Shown here: positions 10,616 through 19,605 of the stretch, in pieces | How the letters are laid out: each line of letters starts with the position of its first letter | Position numbering within the stretch: the stretch's first letter is position 1 | Source of the DNA: Neocallimastix lanati (nom. inval.) | Taxonomy: Eukaryota; Neocallimastigomycota; Neocallimastigomycetes; Neocallimastigales; Neocallimastigaceae | Length of the DNA stretch: 20,000 nucleotides | Reading direction: 5' to 3' | NCBI GenBank assembly: GCA_016946835.1 | Contig: JACVTC010000020.1 | Span: 1,000,001 to 1,020,000 of the forward strand | Translations under genes and position numbers: made by a program | Notes under the pieces: generated by a model | What the model was told of the DNA's origin: nothing | What the model saw: the letters and a program-made list of their open reading frames with translations, nothing else | Database searches by the model: none

Positions 10616-11678
10616 ATGAGTAATAAGAATTATGGAAATATTTTAAATACTTATATAGTTGATTATGATAGAAATTTTTTGAAATATACCATTTTTCAAT
10701 TGATTTGTGCAAATGAATTGGGAATAGTCATGGAGTTTATAATAAGAAATCAGGATTCGTTCGATATTTTTAATATACAAGATGATGATGGCAATACACC
10801 TTTTCATTTATTATGTAAAAATGTTGATAAATTAGTTGAAATTGAAACAAAGGATGAAGATTTTTTTATTAGAATTATTAATAAAGGATTCAATGATCAT
10901 AATCATTTATTTTCAAATTTTAGTTCACGACCATCATTATCTAAAAGCTTATCTTTAATTAAATACTTAAGTAAATATGTGGAATTTTCTATTAAAAATA
11001 AAGAAGGAAAAACTGCAGATGAACTTACTAATAATGATAAAGTTCATAATTATTATTGTAAACAATCATATAGTATACGTTCCTTTCAAATCAGATTGTA
11101 AACATTATATAGGAGAAGAAAATGTATATAAAACATATGAATTTTCATTACAAAGTAAATGGAATGAGTTATTTAATTTGAAAGATTATAAACGAAATCA
11201 TAAAATATTAATGCACTTTTTATGTGAAGGAGATCGTTTAAGTGCAATACAGTTTTTAATAGAACATGGTGCAAAAATTAATAATCATCCGGAAGGTTCA
11301 AGTGCTATAATAAATAGTATAATAGTAAATGATTTAGAACCATTTAGATATTTATTTATATCCTATAATAATTTATATTATCCAGCGGGCTTTCATATCG
11401 AATATCAAATAAATAAAATTATACATAAATATTATATGGGTGGTCTCAATGAACAATATATTTATAAAGAAACAGAACAAATTGCAGAATACTTATATAA
11501 TCATGGAAGTGATATAACACTCAGTGAACAATATGAAAATAATTTTAATATAGTTACAAAGATAATTTATAAATTATTAAAGAAACAAAAGAATCAAGAG
11601 GAATCAAAAAACGAAGATCAAGATAAGAAAGGGAAAAGTAATTTATCTATGTCTGAATCAGAAACATCAGAATTATAA
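10616..11678 (+). CDS. Ankyrin-repeat-like protein, reading frame broken near 11058-11100
   Basis: The ATG at 10616 (A at -3) opens a frame of 161 codons to 11101. Ankyrin-like helix pairs are visible: TIFQLICANELGIVMEFIIR (25-44), the hallmark-like DDDGNTPFHLLCKN (56-69) and NKEGKTADEL (128-137). Coding then continues one frame over (about 11095-11678) with AIQFLIEHGAKIN and IAEYLYNHGSDITL, both ankyrin-style helices ending in HG. It finishes in an acidic/basic Lys-Glu-Ser tail and TAA at 11676. Removing 37 nt (GTAAAC...TCAG, 11058-11094) restores one frame of 341 aa. A one-base indel would do the same. Such proteins usually act as protein-binding scaffolds in the cytosol; the partner here is unknown. 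The tail frame continues beyond the TAA (see the next entry), so this locus is probably a pseudogene or carries sequence errors. Confidence 0.6.
11058..11094 (+). other. Candidate 37-nt intron, or site of a frameshift
   Basis: GTAAAC at 11058 and TCAG ending at 11094 delimit 37 nt (1 modulo 3), exactly what is needed to join the two ankyrin-like frames; the junction reads NYY-Y-CKHYIG. An alternative of 40 nt (GTATAC at 11073 to ATATAG at 11112) also keeps the frame open. Both are very short for a fungal intron and I see no clear branch-point motif, so a single-base indel is equally plausible. Confidence 0.3.
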
Positions 11679-12140
11679 TTAAAACAGATAATAAATAATA
11701 ACAATCATGAGATTAGGGATGAACCTTCATCGTCACAAATTTCAATGGATAGAAATAAAAAATTACTATCTCAAAACACATTCAATAACAAAGGTAAAAC
11801 TGAAATTGAAATGGAAAAACCCATTTCTTCTAAAGATAGTGAGTCTTTTGAAAATAAAAATAAGATTGAAACTTCGTTATCAACATCTAAAAAGAAAGAT
11901 AAAAGTGAAATTAAAAGAATGGAACATGAGCCTTCCATGAAGGAAGAATATATCAATAATTCACCATTAGATCGTACAAATCCAGTTAGAGCTAATCTTA
12001 ATCTTCCAGTTTCTCTCTGGGGAAATTTAAGAGAACTGTCAATTTTATCGGGAAAATCAGTAGATCTTCTTTGTTGAGAATTACTTTCGCCTAATTTAGA
12101 AGAAAAATTAAAACAAGCTAGAGGGTTTAATAGTGATTAG
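11679..12140 (+). pseudogene. In-frame 3' continuation of the ankyrin-like gene after a premature TAA
   Basis: Directly after the TAA at 11676-11678 the same frame stays open for 132 codons: LKQIINNNNHEIRDEPSSSQ, then a Lys/Glu/Ser-rich segment like the tail before the stop. It next reads RANLNLPVSLWGNLRELS and meets TGA at 12075-12077. The frame continues again with ELLSPNLEEKLKQARGFNSD and ends in TAG at 12138-12140. Similar composition on both sides of both stops, without frame change, suggests that a longer protein once ended at 12140 and acquired two nonsense codons. I found no canonical intron of suitable length that removes either stop. Alternatives are an independent small gene from ATG 11745 (110 aa), or stop-codon readthrough. 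I do not recognise the C-terminal segment. Confidence 0.5.
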
Positions 12141-12144
12141 AAAT

Positions 12145-12950
12145 AAAGATAAAAATAAAATAAAATAAATAGTTGAAATATAAATATAAAGTATATATTG
12201 AATAAAATAAAATATATAGTTGAGATATAAATATAAAGTACATATTGAATAAAATACAATAAATAGTTGAGAATATAAATATAAAACACTTATTGAATAA
12301 AATAAAATAAAAATAAATAGTTGAAATATAAATATAAAGTACATATTGAATAAAATAAAATAAATAGTTGAGATATAAATATAAAGTACATATTGAATAA
12401 AATAAAATAAATAGTTGAGAATATAAATATAAAACACTTATTGAATAAAATAAAATAAAAATAAATAGTTGAAATATAAATATAAAGTACATATTGAATA
12501 AAATAAAATAAATAGTTGAGATATAAATATAAAGTACATATTGAATAAAATAAAATAAATAGTTGAGATATAAATATAAAGTACATATTGAATAAAATAA
12601 AATAAATAGTTGAAATATAAATATAAAGCACTTATTGAATAAAATAAAATAAAAATAAATAGTTGAAATATAAATATAAAGCACTTATTGAATAAAATAA
12701 AATAAAAATAAATAGTTGAAATATAAATATAAAGTACATATTGAATAAAATAAAATAAAAAGTTGAAATATAAATATAAAGTACATATTGAATAAAATAA
12801 AATAAATAGTTGAAATATAAATATAAAGTACTTATTGAATAAAATACAATAAATAGTTGAGATATAAATATAAAGTACTTATTGAATAAAATAAAATAAA
12901 AATAAATAGTTGAAATATAAATATAAAGTACAGATTGAATATATTAAAAT
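12145..12950. repeat. Minisatellite, 47- and 53/54-bp units, partly in 148-bp higher-order repeats
   Basis: About 16 units, each holding AGTTGAAATATAAATATAAA or a GAGAT/GAGAATAT variant, then ...GTACATATTGAATAAAATA. The AGTTG anchors lie at 12171, 12218, 12265, 12319, 12366, 12413, 12467, 12514, 12561, 12608, 12661, 12714, 12761, 12808, 12855 and 12908, giving spacings of 47, 47, 54, 47, 47, 54, 47, 47, 47, 53, 53, 47, 47, 47 and 53. Longer units have an extra AAATAA-like hexamer, some also one extra base in GAGAATAT. The first two triplets (47+47+54) form a 148-bp higher-order repeat. It begins within a few bases of the TAG at 12140. Long minus-strand frames here (Y/I/F/L-rich) are repeat artefacts. 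Confidence 0.95.
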
Positions 12951-13444
12951 AAAAATAATAAAAATTATATTATATATATTATAATATACATATTATATAT
13001 AAATGATAGATATTTAATATAGATAAAATAGAGATTTAAATTTTATAAAAAGTTATATTAAAACCATTGAGTATTAATTTATAATATTGTAATATTATAT
13101 CATTATTATCATAATTATTATTATTTAAATATTATTTAAATAATTATAATAATAAACAAATAAATCAAAAAAAAAAAAAAAATATTTATAAATTTTTGTT
13201 CTTCATCTTCTTACCTATCAATAATTTATTATTGATAGGTGTATTAAATGTTTTATTTAAAATATATATATAATAAAAAAAAAAGAAAAATAAAAATAAG
13301 AAATAAAAAAATGAAAAAAATAAAAAAAAAAAAAAAATAGTAGAAAAATAATTATTAAAATATAAATCCATTCTCTATTCTATCATTAATTCAAAAAAAA
13401 AAAAAAAAAAAGACGAATAAATAATAAGAGCTTTAGATTAAAAA
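12951..13444. other. A/T-rich intergenic DNA with one strong hairpin
   Basis: Contains (TA)n, AT-palindromic runs and A tracts. The only distinct element is the hairpin at 13213-13240. A 61-codon minus-strand frame (13371-13186) is Phe/Lys/Asn-rich and looks like chance. Confidence 0.5.
13213..13240. other. Perfect hairpin, 12-bp stem, 4-nt loop
   Basis: ACCTATCAATAA (13213-13224) pairs exactly with TTATTGATAGGT (13229-13240) around the loop TTTA. With three G-C pairs in each stem it is more than the usual A/T palindromes of this DNA. It could be a small terminal-repeat relic (MITE-like), a structured RNA element or a replication-slippage product. Nothing in the flanks decides this. Confidence 0.6.
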
Positions 13445-13885
13445 ATGTATAAAGAGACATCCATTGATGTAATCCTCATTATTGTCAAAAGTTTCAGCAT
13501 TAGTTATTCCAAATATTTATATTTGATTTGTAGTTGGAATCATAACTCCTTTTAGCTATTTTTTACGTAACTGTTTAGGAGGGTAAAAACTGTACGTAGA
13601 GAAAAATTAAGTAGGGATCATGTCGCTGACATGTATGAATTCTATGGTCCAAATGGAAAAATCTTCAAAACTTAACCTATCTATTTAATGATAATCTTTG
13701 TGATGACAAAGAAAAATTTAAAGTTATAATTCATGAGAGAATGACTTCATAAGATTTTTTTAACATTTTTTCTATTATTGATAAAGCTACTGAAGAAGCG
13801 GTTGGAAGTCTAGCTTTAATACGCATTTGATATGACTAACCTTTTTATCAAAATAGGAAATGTTTTTTTTATTCCGATAAATTAA
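13445..13885 (+). pseudogene. Eroded coding relic of unknown family
   Basis: This patch has much higher sequence complexity than its flanks, and a protein-like text runs through it with breaks. From ATG 13445 the frame reads MYKETSIDVILIIVKSFSIS ... LICSWNHNSF to TAG at 13553. The same frame, after a second stop, reads FRRVKTVRREKLSRDHVADM then YEFYGPNGKIFKT to 13672. A shifted frame continues LTYLFNDNLCDDKEKFKVII, HERMTS, stop, DFFNIFSIIDKATEEAVGSL to 13827. A further shift gives AFDMTNLFIKIGNVFFIPIN, ending at 13885. At least three stops and two frame changes mean it cannot be expressed as one protein. I do not recognise the family; a transposon-encoded protein or a dead host gene are both possible. 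Confidence 0.4.
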
Positions 13886-13886
13886 A

Positions 13887-13891
<5 letters not shown>

Positions 13892-13918
<27 letters not shown>
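13892..13918. repeat. Poly-A tract, 27 nt
   Basis: An uninterrupted A run between the plus-strand coding relic and the minus-strand endonuclease-like relic. It could mark an insertion boundary (a poly(A) tail of the upstream relic), but no target-site duplication is evident. Confidence 0.85.
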
Positions 13919-13920
<2 letters not shown>

Positions 13921-13978
13921 AAGATAAGCTATAGAAACTCAAATTGATATAAAAACAAACCTCATATCAAGTTTCTTG

Positions 13979-14184
13979 TCATGTGATATGTCTTTTAAAT
14001 AATGAAATATTGTCATTATGAATGGAAATGTAATCAATTTTTTTTTTTAATACTCCTTTTGGGTTATGCCACTTATCGTCTTGGTTTTTACCTTTGAAGG
14101 TATATTTCGAAATGCAGTTGTATAAAAAGGTTGTTTTCATGATATTTTATGATTTTTCTATTATTTATAGTGAATGAGAAGTTC
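13979..14184 (-). pseudogene. Fragment resembling a non-LTR retrotransposon (LINE) endonuclease C-terminus
   Basis: On the minus strand an ORF from ATG 14140 to TGA 13979 (53 codons) reads ISKYTFKGKNQDDKWHNPKG then VLKKKIDYISIHNDNISLFK. The order T-F ... W-x-NPKG ... K-x-IDYI-S/F-I is typical of the end of APE-type endonuclease domains of LINE elements, where (S)RIDYI is a hallmark. Upstream in another frame (about 14184-14120) comes INNRKIIKYHENNLF, matching the helix before that motif in such enzymes, so one frameshift lies near 14120-14130. No catalytic GDFN-type motif, reverse transcriptase or target duplication is visible, so only a scrap is left. The identification is by motif memory. 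Confidence 0.4.
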
Positions 14185-14702
14185 AAAAAAAAAAAAAAAA
14201 AAAAAAGGCCTTACAGATGTGATTATCTGATGATAATTTTAATGAAAATTGAAACCAAAAAAACAAAGACTATATATAATACGAAATAAAATTATATATA
14301 TATTATATATATATATAAAATTATCTTATTTATAATGTCAAAAAAAAAAAAAAGAAAGATTAAGAAAAAATGTACATAAAAAATAATAAAAAGTCTAACA
14401 ATTTTAATAATAATAATTAATATTAATATTATAAATTAAAGTTTATTAATAGTTTTTTTTAATATATAATTAAAAATATTAATAAAAATTTATTTTTGAA
14501 TGTATTTGAAATATGTAAACTTTAATTATATAATTTATGTAATACATTTATGTAAATATTTTAAAATGTAATATAAATATATATATATAAAGTTAAGGTA
14601 ATGTAATATCATAAAATAAAATAATAAAAATAAAAACTATGTAATTTTATTTTTATATTTAGCTAATAGTTTTGAGTTTTTATAATAATGTTATAATTTA
14701 TT

Positions 14703-14704
<2 letters not shown>
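14185..14704. other. A/T-rich intergenic DNA
   Basis: Begins with an A22 run (14185-14206) and a short mixed patch (14207-14260) that may still belong to the eroded element. After that come (TA)n and A/T homopolymers only. No gene is seen. Confidence 0.5.

Positions 14705-14743
<39 letters not shown>
14705..14743. repeat. Poly-T tract, 39 nt
   Basis: Uninterrupted T run followed by AAAA, like the tracts at 3824 and 4973. Confidence 0.9.
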
Positions 14744-14750
<7 letters not shown>

Positions 14751-14801
14751 TGTGATAATTTAATTATTATTTATTTGTAATTATCTTTATATATATTATG
14801 T

Positions 14802-14946
14802 TATATTAATTATTAATGCTCTGCATAACAAATATTTAATATAACATTTGGTAAATGAATAAATCATTAAGCATATATTAATTATTAATGCTCTGCATAA
14901 CAAATATCTAATATAACATTTGGTAAATGAATAAATCATTAAGCAT
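14802..14946. repeat. Tandem duplication, 72-bp unit, two copies
   Basis: The segment around GCTCTGCATAACAAATAT (14818 onward) recurs exactly 72 bp downstream (14890 onward). Both copies run through AACATTTGGTAAATGAATAA to AAGCAT. I see one substitution between them (AATATTT versus AATATCT), so the duplication is recent or maintained. The unit has no ORF and its composition is less biased than its flanks. Confidence 0.9.
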
Positions 14947-15413
14947 ACAATTTATACATTTATATAGATGTATAGATATATATAAATGCATTTGATTATA
15001 TTAATGTAATTATAAATATAATTAGAATTATATATATTTAAACTTTTTTTTTTATATAATTTTTTTTAAAAGAAAAAAAGAAAAAATAAAATAAACTAGT
15101 ATTGAAAAAAAAAAGAAAAATAACTTTAGATTTAATGTAAGATAAAGAATACATATAATATATATATTTAAATTTTACAAAAAAAAAAAAAAAAAAAAAC
15201 TTCAGTGGTTTGATAATTAATTTGATTAAATCTTTGTTGTAAAATTTAGACAAAAATGAATAAATTATTACTAAAATTGGATTATAATATAAAAGGTAGT
15301 TTTTATTTTTATTTTTTTTATTTTATTTCATTTTATTTCATTTTATATAATTATATATTTTTTATTTTCATTTCACTTCTTTATTTTAAACTCCTGAATT
15401 CATAGTGAATTCC
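14947..15413. other. A/T-rich intergenic DNA, no gene seen
   Basis: (TA)n, T and A tracts, and ATTTCATTTT-type pentamer repeats near 15310-15350. A 71-codon minus-strand frame (15253-15038) is Phe/Lys/Tyr-rich chance sequence. Confidence 0.5.
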
Positions 15414-16319
<906 letters not shown>

Positions 16320-16321
16320 AT

Positions 16322-16450
16322 AAATTTATGATAATTATTTGTCAAAGGAAAAAGAAAAAAAAAAAGATAAAAATATAAATTTATGGGTAATTATTTGTCG
16401 AAGGAAAAAGAAAAAATAAAAACATAGATTTATGATAATTATATATCATT
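16322..16450. repeat. Imperfect tandem repeat, three copies of about 50-55 bp
   Basis: AAATTTATGATAATTATTTG followed by TCAAAGGAAAAAGAAAAA recurs 55 bp on (with GGGT and TCGAAGG variants). A third, truncated copy begins 49 bp after that. The copies differ by substitutions and A-tract length, so this is older than the 72-bp duplication. Confidence 0.75.
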
Positions 16451-18600
16451 ATAAAATTTATTATAAAAAAAAAAAAAAGAAGATCATTAATATTAGTTAT
16501 ATTCAATGATATTATTTATTATATATTTACAAGTTCATAGAGTATTCGATTCATTTATTTTATTTTATTTTATAAAAAAAAAAAGTGATATCTAAACTAT
16601 TAAAAAGATCACTATCATCAGGAATACATATATTTAACAAATAATAAAGGTCAAATATTAATTTAATAAATGAAAATTGCCATAAAAATTAGTGGGTAGC
16701 AACTAATAAATAATCTTAGAGATATCTATTATTTAATTGTTATTATTATAATTATTATTATTCATTTTTTATCTTATTTTATTTATTGATTATTATTATT
16801 ATTATTTTTTTTTTACTATAATTGTAATAATAAAAAAAAAAAAAAAATAAAAAGAATTAAAAGAATATAGTTTATTGTATGAATAAAAATTTATATTAAA
16901 AAGGTATCGTTTTAATATTAAAGTTTTAAAAATTACTTTATTAAGAAATAGACTTCATTACTCTAATATTTAACTATTTTTATAATAAATTTATATAAAT
17001 ACTTTTTTTTTTTTCCTTTCTAAAAACCATTTTATTTTATTTATAATTTTTTATTTATTCTATTTCATTTTATTTTTTTTTTTAAAAAAATTTTATTTTT
17101 TTTTTTAAATTTTTTTTTAATTTATAAAATAACTAAACCTAAAATAATATAATATTGTTTATATCAACTTAATTATAATTTTAATTAATATTTTATAAAT
17201 ATATCAAAATAATTATTATCATTCTATAATTTCATGTATCTATATAAAATATTAAAAATTATTAAATATTAAAAATTATTAAATATTAAAATTATTAAAT
17301 ATAAAAAAAAATTAATAATTAATTATATATCTAATTTATTAATATATTAAATTTTTTTAATTAAATTTTTTTTTTTTTATACAGTGATTAAAATTTATTA
17401 TTATTTAAATATTTAAATATATATATATAATATATATATATATTTTTTACTTTAAATTTTTTTTTTTTAAACAGACAATTAAATATATTTCTTATTTTAT
17501 AATATATTTTTTTTTTAAATATAATTTTAATTTTCAGAAAAAAAAAAAATAAAATATTTGTTTTTTTATAATATTTAAAAAAGTAAAACAAAGAACATAT
17601 TAAAACTATTTCATAAAAAAAAAAAAAGCAGAGAGGTAAAATAAATAAAATATAGTTTATTTTAAGCTATAATAAAACAATTTATACAAAAAAAATTAAT
17701 AATATCATAATTTAGGAAGATATTTTCATAAGTAATATATGTTAAAATATAATAATTTTTTTTTTTTTAAAAAAGAACTGTTAATATTAATATTATAAAA
17801 GAATAAAATAAAGTAAAATAAAATAGAATAAAATAGAATAAAATAAAATAAAAAAATATATATAATAAAAATAGGAAAAGAAAAACATAATTTATAATAA
17901 GATATAGTTAATTTTTTTTTTTATTAAATAAAAAATAACAATATCATTTATATAAATATAAGAAACACTCATTGATATAGATAAATAATAAGAAATATAC
18001 AGTTTTTTACTTTTATAAAAAAAAAAAAAAAAAAGTATTAATAGGTTAATAATAAAATAGTATATATATATATAAAGGATAGAATCCATTCAAAATTAGT
18101 AATAATATGAAATATCGTTTTATTTTTTATTATATTAAAAAAATTTTCATAAATATAAATATAAGTTCGTATATATATTAGTACTTGTATATATATAGTA
18201 AAGGAAAAGCTTTTTGTAACTTTTTGTTTTTTTATTTAATAAAGAAATATTTAACATATTTATATATGAAAAAACAGAAAAAAAAAAAAAAAAAAAAAAG
18301 AAAAAAAATGAAACACAAAATTTTTATCTTAATATATTTGTACTAACTATTATTATTTATCTATTGTTTATAATATATATATTTTAATATATTTAATATA
18401 TATTATTATTTATATTCATTTCTGTCAAAATAATAATAATAATAATGTGTACCTGTAACAAAATATAATAACAATCACATACATATATATAATAAAAATA
18501 AATAATAAAATTACACACATATTAATAATAATACTAATAATATAAAAAAAAAATACATTTGAAAACATATATAAGACTATTTTTCTTTAATAAATAATAA
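16451..18600. other. A/T-rich intergenic DNA, no gene seen
   Basis: A/T homopolymers, (TA)n and AAATATT-type short repeats (17253-17300). A 67-codon minus frame (17591-17388) and a 65-codon minus frame (18089-17892) are Tyr/Ile/Lys/Phe-rich, as expected by chance here. No RNA gene is recognisable. Confidence 0.5.
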
Positions 18601-18704
18601 AAATAATAACAAAAAATATATATATATATATACAAATAAAAACAAAACAACAAAAAAGTAACAACAACAACAAAAAAAAAAAAGTATCATATTAAATAAT
18701 TAAT
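18601..18704 (+). promoter_or_regulatory. A/C-rich leader upstream of the 18705 gene
   Basis: A (TA)n stretch (about 18617-18632) is followed by some 65 bases nearly free of T and G, containing a CAACAACAACA run and an A12-type run, just before the ATG. Unstructured CAA/A-rich 5' leaders are common before well-translated genes in A/T-rich eukaryotes. The TATA-like run could serve as core promoter, but such runs are frequent here. Transcription start unknown. Confidence 0.3.
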
Positions 18705-19561
18705 ATGTCTGTTGAACTTGATCAAAATGAAGAAGTTTTCAACTCTTCTAAGAGTAAGAGAGCTGATAAACTTCGTGAATACTATTTCCCAACTAAGGAA
18801 CCATCTCAACAAGAAACAGAAAAAACTCCAATAAGGAAGAAGAGACCTTCCATTGTTTCTTCTGTTGATCCAACCCAACTTCCTCAAGTTAATTATTCTA
18901 CTTTAGGAATTGATATTGATCAATTAGATTCAACTATTTCTTTCAACGTTGAATCCTTTGTTAATGATACTTTAGGTGAATTTGGTTGGACTCCTTCTCA
19001 TGAACTTCAATTAAGTCAGACACTTAATTTGGATGATTTTAAATTAGAAACGGCAGCCTATTTAGATAATCAATGTCTTGAACTTATTCAAAAAGCTTAC
19101 AAAAATACTAATTTATCCTGTCGTGGTGGAAAAGTTTATGATACGAAGGAATCTACGGATCCGGCTTTATTAGAAAAAATACAAAATGATTTTGATTCTT
19201 TAAGAGTTATTACTGATGTAAGATCACCATTTTTATTTTATTTTAATTATTAATTTTTTTAAGTTCCTTTTTATTTTTTATTTTTTTATTATTATTTTTT
19301 ATTATTAATTTTAATAGTTCTTTTTTATTTTTTATTTTATATTATTTTATTTTATTTTATTTTTTTTTGGTTTATTTAATTATATATACATATATAAATT
19401 ATTTTTTTTTTATTCTTTCCTTCTTCTTTCAATAATATAATGAAAAAAATTCTTTTTTTTTTTTTAATTACAATTTTAAATTAAATTATATAAATATATA
19501 AATATATATTAATAATAATATTTATTATTTTATTTAATAATATACTAAATTTTTAATTTTT

Positions 19562-19605
<44 letters not shown>

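Noticed and set aside
11707-11940. 77-codon plus-strand frame and a 61-codon minus-strand frame inside the ankyrin-like 3' segment
   Set aside because: Out-of-frame shadows; the frame continuous with the ankyrin-like tail has the protein-like composition.
12108-12684. Three minus-strand frames of Tyr-Ile-Phe-Leu repeats
   Set aside because: They are translations of the 47/53-bp minisatellite; the periodic peptide follows the DNA repeat and has no start context or flanking exon.
12145-12950. CRISPR array
   Set aside because: The units are contiguous tandem repeats with near-identical content throughout, with no unique spacers, in eukaryotic-type DNA.
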